A DNA stretch of 64,000 bases from Olsenella sp. (GTDB lineage: Bacteria > Actinomycetota > Coriobacteriia > Coriobacteriales > Atopobiaceae), in the NCBI GenBank assembly GCA_022648325.1, contig JALCMG010000003.1:167908-231907 (forward strand), given 5' to 3'. The notes beneath the pieces are model-generated. The model was not told where the DNA came from, did not search any database, and was given only the letters and a program-made list of their open reading frames with translations. This document shows, in pieces, positions 1 to 9,033 of this stretch. The translations under genes and the position numbers were made by a program. Position 1 is the first letter of the stretch; each line of letters begins with the position of its first letter.

Positions 1-1
1 C

Positions 2-1834
2 GTGACCGAGGTACGCACCTTCGACTTCGATGGGGATTTCCATGGCGTGTACTGGAAGATCCCCAAGGGGGAGAACAGTTCTAACGGTCGCACGGTGAGC
101 GTCCAGGTGCTTGACGCTGGCATTGTGGAGGCCGGCCAGGCCAGGTCCTTCACGGAGTCTTCGGCGGGTGCAAACGAGACCTACTCCATCACCGACTATG
201 GCTCCTACCTGCAGATTAAGCTCTACTCTGCGCAGAGCTACACCACAGCCAACTTCTATGTCTCCTACATTGCCGACGGCATAGCCACCCATTGGTCAGA
301 TACCGGCGAGCTGTACTGGAAGTTTGTCTCGGATGGCTGGGATGTCGAGTCGGAAAACGTAACCTGCACCATCCATCTGCCGGTACCGAGCGGAGAGTCC
401 GTCGTGGGCGGGGACAACGTGCGCGCCTGGGGACACGGCCCCCTGGATGCAAGCCTTGCGTTTAGCGGAAACGACATCGTCTACACCGTCCCGGGTGTTG
501 GCTCGAGCGAGTTTGCCGAGGCGCGTATCACCTTCCCGGCAAGCTGGATCTCCTCCTGCCCCGAAACCTCGGGCGAGAGGCTCAGCTCCATTCTCGCTGA
601 GGAGCAGAAGAACGCCGATGACGCAAACGCACGCCGCGCCATGGCTCGCGCGGCCGTGTATGGGGTCACGGGACTCTGCCTTGCTGTCGCCGTGGCGGCA
701 ATCGTTGCCACGGTAATTGCGAGGCGTCGCTACAAGGCCACGCACACGGCGCAGTTTGACGACAAGTACTTCCGCGACGTGCCCACGGGCGACCACCCGG
801 TGGTTCTCGCCATGCTCGCCACGGGGGAGGACCCAGGGCCAGAGGGCCTTACCGCCTCGCTCATGCGCCTTACCGACGAGCATGTCGTTCAGCTCGACAA
901 GGTCAAGCTGGGCACGAAGAAGATCCTTGGATCAAAGCAGTTTGATGACTACCGCGCATCCCTTGTGGGGCCTATACCCGAGAGCACTCTCGGCACGCCT
1001 GCGGAGCGCGCATCTGCCAGGCACGCGGACGTTGCGGCGGTCAACTTCCTCTTCCGTCACCTTGCCCGTAAGATTTCGAAGCCCAACGATCCCTCGTACA
1101 CCGGCGATGAGCCTGCTCTCTACTTCTCTGCCATTAAGAAGTACGCGAAGTCCAACCCCGAGTCGTACTCCGATGCCTACAAGTCTTGGCAGTCATCGGT
1201 CAATGCGGAATACCTGCGGCGTTTTTCCGGGAACGGATCTCTCAAGGGCTCTGGGCGTGGCATTGCCCTCCTGCTTGGCTCGCTGTCCATTCTCGCTGCG
1301 TTCCTGGAGGTGTTTGTCGTTGGCGCCATGTTCGAAGGTGACGTCTCCCTCGTGCTTGGTGTCGCGGCCATCTGTGGCGCATGCGGCGCTCTGTCCCTCT
1401 TCCTGGTGAGCGGCAAGTTCTTCAAGGACATCAGCACGGCGGCCATCGAGACCAAGGCCAAGGTTCTCGCCCTCAAGCGCTGGCTGCAGGAGTTCACCCG
1501 CCTTGAGGAGGCGGTACCGAGCGACGTCATCCTCTGGAACCGCCTTCTGGTGATGGCGGTGGCCCTTGGGGTTGCGGACAAGGTCATCGAGCAGCTCAAG
1601 GTTGTCATGCCGGAGCTTCTCGACGATCCGGACTTCATGCCGGTGTACTCCTGGTACTACATGGGTCATTCCGGAATGGGCTCTCCTGCGGACGTCTTTG
1701 GCGGCGCCATTCACGATGCCTCGGTGGCGGCGATCGCCAATTCGATCGACGCCAGTGGCGGCGGTGGGGGAGGCGGCTTCTCCTCCGGTGGCGGTGGAGG
1801 CTTTGGTGGCGGTGGAGGTGGCGGCGCTTTCTAG
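2..1834 (+). CDS. DUF2207-type membrane protein, 5' end outside window
   Basis: The frame is open to the left edge, so the true start and signal peptide are probably missing; the GTG at position 2 is only the first in-frame start visible. The visible part (about 610 residues) has an extracellular beta-rich domain, a membrane segment near residues 212-240, a long soluble middle part, two more membrane segments near residues 421-446 and 449-470, and a glycine tail made of runs of G with S and F. This order and the Gly-rich end are typical of DUF2207 membrane proteins, whose biochemical role is unknown. A perfect 12-bp hairpin follows the gene. Confidence 0.8.
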   Translation: MTEVRTFDFDGDFHGVYWKIPKGENSSNGRTVSVQVLDAGIVEAGQARSFTESSAGANETYSITDYGSYLQIKLYSAQSYTTANFYVSYIADGIATHWSDTGELYWKFVSDGWDVESENVTCTIHLPVPSGESVVGGDNVRAWGHGPLDASLAFSGNDIVYTVPGVGSSEFAEARITFPASWISSCPETSGERLSSILAEEQKNADDANARRAMARAAVYGVTGLCLAVAVAAIVATVIARRRYKATHTAQFDDKYFRDVPTGDHPVVLAMLATGEDPGPEGLTASLMRLTDEHVVQLDKVKLGTKKILGSKQFDDYRASLVGPIPESTLGTPAERASARHADVAAVNFLFRHLARKISKPNDPSYTGDEPALYFSAIKKYAKSNPESYSDAYKSWQSSVNAEYLRRFSGNGSLKGSGRGIALLLGSLSILAAFLEVFVVGAMFEGDVSLVLGVAAICGACGALSLFLVSGKFFKDISTAAIETKAKVLALKRWLQEFTRLEEAVPSDVILWNRLLVMAVALGVADKVIEQLKVVMPELLDDPDFMPVYSWYYMGHSGMGSPADVFGGAIHDASVAAIANSIDASGGGGGGGFSSGGGGGFGGGGGGGAF

Positions 1835-1971
1835 CGCCTGGGCCCAACTGCGCCGCCTCCCTCGTCCCAACGAACCGTCCCGCCCTCGTGCGACTTTGCG
1901 GTTCTCTCGGCTCCATGGCCGCGAAGCCCTGCAGAATCGAATATCATCAAAGCGGTATATGTAAGCGCTTG

Positions 1972-2005
1972 CCAAACGCCCCGGCGCATCGCACGGGGCG
2001 TTTGG
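1972..2005 (+). terminator. Hairpin after the DUF2207 gene
   Basis: A perfect 12-bp stem (CCAAACGCCCCG and its complement) encloses a 10-nt loop. It lies between the DUF2207 stop and the fprA start. The only T residues are inside the 3' arm, so its strength as an intrinsic terminator is uncertain. Confidence 0.5.
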
Positions 2006-2072
2006 TGTGGACGTGACCAATGGGCGGACGAGCCTTTGCACGTGCCGCTCGGAGGCGGGTGAAGGGAGAGCT

Positions 2073-3278
2073 ATGTACAATGTGCGCATGATTTGCGAGG
2101 ACACCTGGTGGCTGGGTGCCTCTGACCGCAGGATTCAGCTGTTCGAGAACACCTATCCCGTGCCCAACGGCATGTCTTACAACAACTACCTCATCCTCGA
2201 CGAGGAGACCTGCCTTCTCGATGGCGTGGACGAGGCGGTCTCGCGCCAGTTCAAGGAGAACCTCGCTCACGTCCTTGACGGCCGTCCTCTGGACTACCTT
2301 GTGATCGACCACATGGAGCCCGACCACTGCGCCGTGATTCCCGACCTTGTCCGCAGGTGGCCCGACCTCAAGCTCGTGGGCACCCCCAAGGCCTTCGACC
2401 TCGTCCGCCAGTTCCACGGCTTTGACCCCGAGCCCCACGCCATCAAGGTCAAGGAGGGCGACACCCTCTCCCTCGGCCGCCACACGCTGCAGTTTGTCCT
2501 GGCGCCCATGGTGCACTGGCCGGAGGTCATGGTGAGCTTTGACCAGCTCACGGGCACGCTCTTTTCGGCAGATGCCTTCGGCGCGTTTGGCGCGACCGGT
2601 GGTGCCATCTTCGCTGATGAGGTCGACTGGGAGCGCGACTGGGCAGACGAGGCGCGCCGCTACTACACCAACATCGTGGGCAAGTACGGCCTGCAGGTGA
2701 CGTCGCTGCTCAAGAAGGCCTCCAAGCTGGACATCAAGGAGATTGCGCCACTGCATGCCCACATCTGGCGCCGCGACTTCGACCAGATTCTCTCCCGCTA
2801 CCAGAAGTGGGCCGCCTACGAGCCCGAGGACAAGTCCGTTACCATCTTCTACGGCTCCATCTACGGCGGGACCGCCAACGCCGCGGACATCCTCTCGGCC
2901 AAGCTTGCCGAGGCGGGCGTGCACGACGTCCGCGTCTACGACGTTTCCAAGGCCCCGGTCTCCGAGATGGTCTCGCAGGCGTTCCGCTCGCCGGTGCTCG
3001 TCTTTGCGTCTGCCACGTACAACATGGGCATCTTCGACGGCATGCGCGAGCTTCTCGAGGACCTCAACGCCCACGCGATGAAGAACCGCACAGTCGGCGT
3101 TATCTACAACGGCTCGTGGGCACCGCAGGCGGGCTCGCTCATGCTCGACGCCATCCAGCGCATGAAGGGCATGGAGGTGCTCGACCCCGAGGTGCACGTG
3201 ACCTCTGCAGTTGACGAGGGGGCGCTCGAGCAGATCGATGCCCTTGCAGCTGCCATTGTGGCAAAGCTAGGGGAGTAG
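2073..3278 (+). CDS. fprA: A-type flavoprotein (flavodiiron protein, FprA family)
   Basis: This 401-residue protein has the two-domain layout of flavodiiron proteins, which reduce O2 or NO at a di-iron centre using FMN; in strict anaerobes they mainly remove oxygen. The metallo-beta-lactamase-like half carries the diiron motif HMEPDH (H80, E82, D84, H85), with further ligands in PMVHWPE, SADAFG and LHAHIW. The C-terminal half from about residue 255 is a flavodoxin domain starting VTIFYGSIYGGT, the FMN phosphate loop. The ATG at 2073 is chosen because it follows GGGAGAG and gives the usual family N terminus; an in-frame upstream GTG exists at 2007. It is followed by a strong terminator and appears to be a single-gene unit. 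Confidence 0.93.
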   Translation: MYNVRMICEDTWWLGASDRRIQLFENTYPVPNGMSYNNYLILDEETCLLDGVDEAVSRQFKENLAHVLDGRPLDYLVIDHMEPDHCAVIPDLVRRWPDLKLVGTPKAFDLVRQFHGFDPEPHAIKVKEGDTLSLGRHTLQFVLAPMVHWPEVMVSFDQLTGTLFSADAFGAFGATGGAIFADEVDWERDWADEARRYYTNIVGKYGLQVTSLLKKASKLDIKEIAPLHAHIWRRDFDQILSRYQKWAAYEPEDKSVTIFYGSIYGGTANAADILSAKLAEAGVHDVRVYDVSKAPVSEMVSQAFRSPVLVFASATYNMGIFDGMRELLEDLNAHAMKNRTVGVIYNGSWAPQAGSLMLDAIQRMKGMEVLDPEVHVTSAVDEGALEQIDALAAAIVAKLGE

Positions 3279-3322
3279 GGAAGGCGGCTGGCACCAGGCC
3301 GGCAGCCAAACGGCAAGAATTT

Positions 3323-3358
3323 CGGCCCGCGACGCACGAGCGTCGCGGGCCGTTTTTC
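3323..3358 (+). terminator. Rho-independent terminator of fprA
   Basis: A perfect 13-bp GC-rich stem (CGGCCCGCGACGC / GCGTCGCGGGCCG) with loop ACGA is followed directly by TTTTT. It lies 45 bp after the fprA stop codon. Confidence 0.92.
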
Positions 3359-3691
3359 TGGCGAGGGGGAATTAATTATTGAGACATTGCGCCTGCGTCC
3401 TTCTCACTGGTAGGACGTGGAGAAGCTTACGCGTATCTTGCTTGACCCTTCAAACCGGCGATCCAAGCATGACGAAGCCGGCGGGGGAGGCCAGGCGGGC
3501 TGGCGGATGCGTGCCCAAACGCTTCTCTGCGGCGACTAGCGTCTCTGTGCCTAGGACCGCCGATGCAAATGACCCTGGTCTTTCCGTGGCGCTTGGTCTG
3601 TCGGGGGGCTTGCCGTTCTCGGCGTGGTTACGCGTCGTCGCCGTCGCGTCGAGGAGTAGCCAGCGACAGGGCGGGTTTGGTGAGTTTGGGG

Positions 3692-3717
3692 CAGACCGGA
3701 TCTAACAATCCGATCTG
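3692..3717. terminator. Imperfect hairpin downstream of the restriction-modification gene
   Basis: CAGACCGGAT and ATCCGATCTG can pair (9 of 10) around CTAACA, 24 bp beyond the 3' end of the minus-strand methyltransferase-endonuclease gene. It could end that transcript. The rest of 3359-3740 holds no gene I can support; a short plus-strand open frame there has no recognisable protein features. Confidence 0.4.
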
Positions 3718-3740
3718 TCTTCCAATGAGCTGTTTAATCA

Positions 3741-5462
3741 TTAAATCCCAAGAATTCGAATGCGCTCACGAATAGCTTCCTCGGCTTCGCCACACAACTG
3801 TTCGTAGGTAGTAGCTGGAGTCGTTACGGTCTCGCGGCCACGTCCGGGGTGAAGGATATCCCAACGAGAAACCTTGCCAGCAATCTGCCCCCTTCCAGGC
3901 GCATGGTTGCCAAATCCCGGAACAATAGAGTTCCAAATGGGGACGTAACGAGCAATAAGAGCAGACTCAGTTAAAGGAACCCAGACAGCATTGAGCACAA
4001 GCATCCGACACTGGAACTCTGAGACCTCAATATTCGTTGCAGCCTCAATGGACTTGCGATGATCATTTGCGACGCGATCAAAAAGTCTCGTACCAGCTTG
4101 TGGCGTGTCTACTACGCTTGGATTGAGTTCGTTGCCAGTGAGGGTCTTGGGTCCTGCCTTACCAATGTATATCGGGAGTGTGCCTGGGTTGGCAAAGTTA
4201 ATATCAGACATCTCGGAATAGGCAGGAAAATCTCCGCAGTAGAAAAGGGCATAAACCCCGTCACCATAGAATTTTTCGACATCCGCGAGTGGCATAAGCT
4301 CGGAAGCCATAAGCTCGCGAGCCAACGTCTCGGAAAGCGAGGCATAGTCCAACGGGTTATATGTGCGCGGCTTCATATGCCTCTCTCTCCTGTCTACAAC
4401 GCTTGCAAAGTCTGAAGTCATCCTTTTTCTGGCCGTGTCCTCGCGTAGTGCGCACGCAACGGAGGACGCAACGATACGACCGAGCTCTACCGGTACAGCA
4501 TTGCCTATCTGTCGCATTCCCTCACTCCATGCACCAGTGAACTCATAGCCATCCGGGAAGGTCTGGACGCGAGCGGCTTCGCGGACAGTAAGGTAACGTA
4601 GCGAACCATCCGCATAGCGAATTGTATTCTCGCCACCGGGAACTCCGTGAACACCCGCTTTAATGGTTTTGCTTGGTTTGTCGAGGACTGAACCAGTATG
4701 GCCCGGGTATGAGCGCGCCTGCCCTCCCCTCTGCTCGTTATTAAGATTCGGAACGTTATCAATAGCCTCGCCGAGGGTAACCCATGGAAGCAGCCCGTTC
4801 CCATAGGTTGGCTGGGGAAAGGCCCACGAAGCTTCGACATCGGAGCGAAAACCTACGATGATTACTCGGTTGCGGTGCTGAGGCACACCATAGCTTGCAG
4901 CATCTACTACGGTTGGAATGACTTCGTAGCGCACAGCTTCATGGTCCGCGCTCGTGTGGGTACGAGAAAGCCGGATTGCATGCTGCTCCCAGGTCTCTCC
5001 CTCGCGCTTTATCAGCGAAGGGTGCTGCAGGCGAAGAAGAATGTACTCGTAGTATTGATGGAACGATTCCCGGGTGAGCCCTTTTACGTTCTCGCAAATA
5101 AACGCACGCGGTCTGAGGAGAGCGAGGACGGAGGTGAATGCCGGAAACATATCGCGACGGTCAGTTACTCCCTTTGAAAGCCCTCCAAGGGAAAATGGCT
5201 GACAAGGAGGTCCTCCTGCAAGTAAATCGATGTCACGAGGGAGAAAAGACCAATCAACGGAGCGCACGTCTCCCTCAATGATGCGCATGTCCGGGTCAAT
5301 GAGTGGATAACCATTCTTCTGGTTTAGCCTCAACGTGTTGCAGCAGTTGTGCTCCCACTCAGCAGCAGCAAGGTGTCGGAAACCTGCAAGCGAAGTCCCA
5401 AGGAGGAGGCCACCGGCACCAGCAAAGAGTTCTACCGCTGTAAGATTTCCCTCTGCGTCCAC
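3741..5462 (-). CDS. Fused C5-cytosine methyltransferase and Eco29kI-type restriction endonuclease
   Basis: One uninterrupted 573-residue frame encodes both halves of a type II restriction-modification system. Residues 1-340 are a C5-methyltransferase: ELFAGAGG (motif I), GGPPCQPFS with catalytic C87 (motif IV), ENVKG (VI), QHRNRVIIVGF (VIII), a small target-recognition region at about 205-285, and RQIGNAVP (X). Residues from about 363 match the Eco29kI family of GIY-YIG nucleases: GVYALFY (402-408), IYIGKAG (431-437), R463, H468, E499 in TESALI, N511 in PIWN, then GFGNHAPG and HPGR. Eco29kI cuts CCGCGG; whether this enzyme shares that specificity is inference. M and R of this family are normally separate genes. 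An internal Shine-Dalgarno before M363 could also yield free endonuclease. The GTG start at 5462 follows GAGGTGG. The gene is AT-richer than its neighbours and sits beside the tRNA-Phe element, which suggests transfer. Confidence 0.88.
   Translation of the reverse strand: MDAEGNLTAVELFAGAGGLLLGTSLAGFRHLAAAEWEHNCCNTLRLNQKNGYPLIDPDMRIIEGDVRSVDWSFLPRDIDLLAGGPPCQPFSLGGLSKGVTDRRDMFPAFTSVLALLRPRAFICENVKGLTRESFHQYYEYILLRLQHPSLIKREGETWEQHAIRLSRTHTSADHEAVRYEVIPTVVDAASYGVPQHRNRVIIVGFRSDVEASWAFPQPTYGNGLLPWVTLGEAIDNVPNLNNEQRGGQARSYPGHTGSVLDKPSKTIKAGVHGVPGGENTIRYADGSLRYLTVREAARVQTFPDGYEFTGAWSEGMRQIGNAVPVELGRIVASSVACALREDTARKRMTSDFASVVDRRERHMKPRTYNPLDYASLSETLARELMASELMPLADVEKFYGDGVYALFYCGDFPAYSEMSDINFANPGTLPIYIGKAGPKTLTGNELNPSVVDTPQAGTRLFDRVANDHRKSIEAATNIEVSEFQCRMLVLNAVWVPLTESALIARYVPIWNSIVPGFGNHAPGRGQIAGKVSRWDILHPGRGRETVTTPATTYEQLCGEAEEAIRERIRILGI
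4374..4389 (-). promoter_or_regulatory. Internal ribosome-binding site and start for the endonuclease half
   Basis: On the minus strand AGGAGAG (4389-4383) lies 6 nt before an in-frame ATG at 4376, codon 363 of the fused ORF, exactly where the Eco29kI-like region begins (MKPRTYNP). This is the signal expected for separate translation of the nuclease, so the locus could make both a fusion and a free endonuclease. Confidence 0.6.
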
Positions 5463-5720
5463 GACCTACCACCTCTCATACTTCCCTAGGCATCTGAGTC
5501 TTACTATTTTGCTTCAAAGACTCCTGCTGCTGAGGATGAATTATTGCTTTGCAGAGTTTCTGGTTACCCCTGCAAGCCCGTCCATAGAATGCGCAGTTCT
5601 CGACTAACCTTGGTTGTCACATACAAGCTCGACTTTGCCAGTGTGCCGTGCAGGTGTGGGGCAAACCGCTGCTCAACTCTTTAGATTGCAAACGGATTGC
5701 ACAGTGGATTGCATAACAAA
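5463..5720. other. Intergenic stretch between R-M gene and tRNA-Phe remnant
   Basis: I see no gene, tRNA or strong hairpin here. It is moderately AT-rich and is the likely promoter region of the minus-strand methyltransferase-endonuclease gene. Confidence 0.5.
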
Positions 5721-5804
5721 GCAGGCCAGAGCAACTGGTGCCCTGACCTGCACGTTGACTGGTGGCGGGGAAGGGAGTCGAACCCCTGACACGGGGATTT
5801 TCAG
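5721..5804. repeat. Distal attachment site: displaced tRNA-Phe 3' half plus terminator
   Basis: Bases 5758-5804 are identical over 47 bp to 11959-12005, which is the 3' half of the tRNA-Phe gene from the CCA end to the anticodon loop. The preceding bases 5721-5751 are a diverged copy of the tRNA terminator hairpin (wobble pairs keep the stem). After 5804 the sequence no longer resembles a tRNA. This is the usual footprint left when an element integrates into a tRNA 3' end and displaces the original end. Confidence 0.9.
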
Positions 5805-5890
5805 AACCATTTGCTGTACGTGTTCGGGTGAACTCCAACGTCCTGCCATGCTGCAAACGATACTGTCTACCTGCGCTTTAAAGTTCTCTA

Positions 5891-5920
5891 TTGCGTTCCG
5901 CTGTTTTTGATGGATATACT
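5891..5920 (+). promoter_or_regulatory. Candidate promoter of the integrase gene
   Basis: TTGCGT and TATACT are separated by 18 bp. Transcription would begin near 5927, just before the three arm-type repeats, which therefore fall in the leader of the integrase mRNA and could mediate autoregulation. Confidence 0.5.
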
Positions 5921-5934
5921 CTAGGCGCAGAGAG

Positions 5935-5966
5935 TGAAGCACATTTGAAGCACACGGTGAAGCACA
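5935..5966 (+). repeat. Three arm-type direct repeats (left end)
   Basis: Copies of TGAAGCACA start at 5935, 5946 and 5958 (steps of 11 and 12). The same motif with the same steps occurs at 11883-11914, near the other end. Such paired direct repeats inside both ends are the expected binding sites for an integrase N-terminal arm-binding domain. Confidence 0.75.
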
Positions 5967-5985
5967 CGGAGGAATGGGGGAGCAC

Positions 5986-7269
5986 ATGGCAGCGACGTTT
6001 ACCCATGGAACCGTTGGCAAGTATCGCGGGCACTGGCGCGGGCGCATCACCCAGATTGAGGAGGGCGGGGCGCGTCACAACCTCACGAAGATGCTCAAGG
6101 ACGCTGACGGCAGCCCCATCCCCTGCGAGGACAAGGGCAACAAGGGCAAGAACGCGGCAATCGCAGCCCTTACGCGCTGGCGTGACGAGCTTCTTGCTGC
6201 AGAGGGCGAGGCGGAGGCCGCAGAGGCCCGCAGCGCCTCGCTGTCAGGCGTCACGGTATCCGAATACCTCACGACATACTTGGGCCGTCTCGTAAGCTCT
6301 CAGCACGTGGAGCGGTCAACCATGACGGGCTACGAGGCCAGCGCACGCAAGATTGCGGAGTCGCTGGGCGGGGTGGGGGTCACCGAGCTTACCACCGCCC
6401 AGATTCAGGCGTGGGAGTCCCAGCTGCTCAACGCTGACGGGCTTTCCCCCCGTTCCGTCATCAAGCACCACCGGCTGCTGTCCCAGGCCCTCAAGGCGGC
6501 CGTGGAGGCCGGGCAGCTGGCGGCGAACCCGTGCGAGGGCGTGAAGCTGCCCAAGAACCGCAGGGAGCAGCCACACGCCATGACCAAGGACGCTGCCAGC
6601 AAGCTGCTGGGAACCCTCGCGGCGATGCCCCAGGGCCGAACCGTCGCGGCTGCGCGCATCGCCCTCACGAGCGGCCTCAGGGTGGGCGAGGTGTGCGGCC
6701 TCACGTGGGCCGACGTTGACACCGCCTCGGGCGTGCTGCACGTGAACAAGGCCGTTGGCGTGGGTGGCGGCGGGGCGTACGTCAAGGCCCCCAAGAACCC
6801 CTACTCCGTGCGCGACGTGCCGCTGACCCCGCAGCTCAGGGCGGTGCTGGACGCGAGGCGGGCCGAGGTCATGGCCGAGGCCGAGAGGCTGGACGTGCTG
6901 CCCACGCCAGAGCAACTGGCCTCCTGCTACGTCATAGGCGGGCTTGACGGCCAGCACGTGACCCCGAACGTCATCAGCCGGGAGTGGGGCCAGCTCCGCG
7001 ACGTGCTGGGCGTCACGGACGCGAACGGGCACCCGCTGAAGTTCCACGACCTGCGCCACACGTGGGCGACAATCGCGGTCCAGAGCGGGGCCGACATCAA
7101 GAGCGTGTCGGCAATCATGGGCCACGCCGACGCCTCAATGACCCTGAACACCTACGCGAGCAGCGACGCCGACGCGAGGCGGGTCGCGGCGGAGAAGATA
7201 TCCCGGTTCATGGGCGAGGCCCCGAGGCACGGCGAGGTGGAGGCATTCAGGCTCACGGGCACCGACTAG
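5986..7269 (+). CDS. int: Tyrosine recombinase (integrase)
   Basis: This 427-residue tyrosine recombinase catalyses excision and integration at tRNA-Phe. An N-terminal arm-binding region (about 1-75) is followed by a core-binding SAM-like domain (about 85-175) and the catalytic domain with R232 in SGLRVGE, K in VKAPKNPYSVR, H354-x-x-R357 in HDLRHTW, H380 in MGHADAS and nucleophile Y390 in LNTYAS. The ATG at 5986 is preferred, with GGGGGAG 4 nt upstream; an ATG at 5974 is in frame but sits almost on GGAGG. It lies 180 bp inside the left att repeat, immediately after the arm sites. Confidence 0.93.
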   Translation: MAATFTHGTVGKYRGHWRGRITQIEEGGARHNLTKMLKDADGSPIPCEDKGNKGKNAAIAALTRWRDELLAAEGEAEAAEARSASLSGVTVSEYLTTYLGRLVSSQHVERSTMTGYEASARKIAESLGGVGVTELTTAQIQAWESQLLNADGLSPRSVIKHHRLLSQALKAAVEAGQLAANPCEGVKLPKNRREQPHAMTKDAASKLLGTLAAMPQGRTVAAARIALTSGLRVGEVCGLTWADVDTASGVLHVNKAVGVGGGGAYVKAPKNPYSVRDVPLTPQLRAVLDARRAEVMAEAERLDVLPTPEQLASCYVIGGLDGQHVTPNVISREWGQLRDVLGVTDANGHPLKFHDLRHTWATIAVQSGADIKSVSAIMGHADASMTLNTYASSDADARRVAAEKISRFMGEAPRHGEVEAFRLTGTD

Positions 7270-7346
7270 GGCGCGTGGGTTCTGGCTATCGGCAGGGCAG
7301 GCGGGGGCCGGAAGGCCCCGAGGCGGCAGAGAGGAAGGCGGCAGCC

Positions 7347-7577
7347 ATGGAGGGCAGCGGAACGGCGCTCGTTGGGGGAGGCCCGGCAGCGGACGTGAGG
7401 ACGGCAGACGAGATAGACGAGATAACGCGGGGGCTGCGCGGCGTGGCCATGGCCCTGCTGTACGCGGGCGAGGCCCTGGGCGGCGAAAGCGAAAGCAGCC
7501 CTGCGGCGTTCTACGGGTTCATGGTGGAGACGCTAGACGGCTACGCGGACAGGCTGGACGCTCTCACGCGACGATAG
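7347..7577 (+). CDS. Small hypothetical protein of the integrative element
   Basis: This 76-residue acidic, mostly helical protein starts at ATG 7347 after GAGGAAGG. I recognise no family. It lies 77 bp after the integrase and 100 bp before the XRE regulator, in the same orientation, so it is probably co-transcribed. It ends with a predicted helix (FMVETLDGYADRLDALTRR). The frame is open further upstream but overlaps the integrase, which argues for the start given. Confidence 0.55.
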   Translation: MEGSGTALVGGGPAADVRTADEIDEITRGLRGVAMALLYAGEALGGESESSPAAFYGFMVETLDGYADRLDALTRR

Positions 7578-7677
7578 CTGAGCGGAGGAAACGGAGTAGC
7601 GCCGTCCCCGAGTCGTGGCAGGCGGGGGCGGCGCGGGATGTGTCCATTGTACTGCTACGGGGAAGCGACGGCAGGGA

Positions 7678-8475
7678 ATGGCGAGAGCCACGCGGGAGCA
7701 GGACCCGAGGGGGATAACCCCGAGGCACGACAACATGCGCAGGGCAATCAAGGCCAGGGGGTTCACGCAGGACCAGTTCTCGGAGCTCATGGGGCGGTCT
7801 GGCGGAACCACCCACAGCACGGTGGGCAGGTGGCTGCGCGGCGAACCAAAGCCGGGACAGAACATTAGCAACGCTGACCTAGCGAGGGCCGCCCGCATGC
7901 TTGACGTGTCGGTGTGGTACCTGCTGGACCTCACGGACAGCGAGGGCGGCAGCGGCGCGAGGCCGTTCGAGCAGCACGCCACCATGTTGAAGTGGTGGAG
8001 GGTCGCCCAAGACTCCGCCCGGTGCGCGTGGTGGGTGGAACGCGAGGAACCCTCCGATGGGCAAGGACAGACCGAGATCGTCCATGGACTGTGGGCGTAC
8101 GGGGTCACGCGCGAGGGCGACCGGATGGCCGTCACGGAGTCCATGCTGCATGACGAGTGCGAGGAGGAGGAAGCGTTCGAGGCCGCCAGGGCGAGCGCCG
8201 AGGCGAAGGCAGGGGGCGAGCGTTCCAAAGAGGAGGGCGCGGCGCTCTCGGGGTGGCGAACCTACCTTGAGTGGTGCAGGGACGAGGCCGGAGAGGAGTT
8301 CAGGAGGCAGCTCATGGACGTGCGCGGCGACTACCGCGACCCGTGCGGGGTGGTGGCCGCCCTGCTGGGCCTCGCGGAGATGGAGGGCTACGCGGATTCC
8401 CTGGACGCGGGGCTGGTTGAGCTAGGGAGGCCGGTTAGCGTGGCGGGCAACAAGGACATACGGACTTCTCGCTAG
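7678..8475 (+). CDS. XRE-family helix-turn-helix protein
   Basis: This is a 265-residue protein with an N-terminal helix-turn-helix (about residues 24-80): FTQDQFSELMGRSGGTTHST then VGRWLRGEPKPG and LARAARMLDVSVWYLLDLT, the arrangement of Cro/C1-type domains that choose between dormancy and activity of mobile elements. The remainder is helical and charged with no family I can name. The start is uncertain: ATG 7678 is used, but GTG 7615 or ATG 7735 are possible, and none has a clear ribosome-binding site. The 272 bp after it (8476-8748) hold only a 12-bp palindrome CCGTGCGCACGG near 8694 and a short hairpin before the next gene. Confidence 0.7.
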   Translation: MARATREQDPRGITPRHDNMRRAIKARGFTQDQFSELMGRSGGTTHSTVGRWLRGEPKPGQNISNADLARAARMLDVSVWYLLDLTDSEGGSGARPFEQHATMLKWWRVAQDSARCAWWVEREEPSDGQGQTEIVHGLWAYGVTREGDRMAVTESMLHDECEEEEAFEAARASAEAKAGGERSKEEGAALSGWRTYLEWCRDEAGEEFRRQLMDVRGDYRDPCGVVAALLGLAEMEGYADSLDAGLVELGRPVSVAGNKDIRTSR

Positions 8476-8748
8476 GCTCCGAATTTTATTTCTGGCCCCA
8501 TGAACCGGCATCCCATGGAACCAATTCCCCGACACTGACAGCGGAATAGCGAGAAAACGGCGCGGGCTTTGGCTGACCGGCAGTCCCACATGGCATGCGT
8601 TCGTGGTACCAAGCCCGCAGTATATGCCGTTTGACCTGCGGAAACGCCCGAGAGACACTAACGACAGAGGGACGCGAGAGAGCGCCCCAGGCCGTGCGCA
8701 CGGCTCCAACCGTCTAGCCCGCATTGTGCGGGGGAAGGAGCCAAGCAG

Positions 8749-8958
8749 ATGAATACGCTCAACCCAACCATGATGCCAGACGAGGTGGGCAAGCTGCCCG
8801 CGCTGTGCAGCGTCAAGCAGGCATCGGAACTCACCGGTTACGGCACGCACTTCCTGAGCGACTGCCTGGCCCGAGGCGAGATCAAGGGCGTGAAGTTCGG
8901 CGGGCGCTGGCGCGTCGACACGGCGGCCCTGCTGCGCAAGTTCGGTCTGGCGGAGTAA
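8749..8958 (+). CDS. xis: Excisionase-like helix-turn-helix protein (MerR/HTH_17 type)
   Basis: This 69-residue protein starts at an ATG after GGGGGAAGGAG. The pattern SVKQASELTGYGTHFLSDCL then GEIKGVKFGGRWRVDTAALL is that of the winged helix-turn-helix excisionase/AlpA-like family, which directs recombination towards excision or switches element genes. Within this element it is the natural partner of the integrase, though it lies 1.5 kb away from it. Confidence 0.75.
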   Translation: MNTLNPTMMPDEVGKLPALCSVKQASELTGYGTHFLSDCLARGEIKGVKFGGRWRVDTAALLRKFGLAE

Positions 8959-9033
8959 GGGTGGCCGTAGTCGTGGCAGATACCTACCGCAAGGCAGACG
9001 CCGCAACAGGCGCTGCGCCGGGGGTATGGTGCG

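Noticed and set aside
3379..3705. 108-codon plus-strand frame between fprA and the R-M gene
   Set aside because: No ribosome-binding site, no recognisable features, Arg/Ser-rich composition typical of chance frames.
5614..5910. Short frames crossing the left att site and tRNA remnant
   Set aside because: They translate tRNA-derived sequence and are chance frames, as are the equivalent ones at 11590-12492.
5935..5966. Short direct repeats considered as a CRISPR array
   Set aside because: Only three 9-bp units with 2-3 bp gaps, no spacers and no cas genes; explained better as integrase arm sites. No CRISPR array was seen anywhere in the window.
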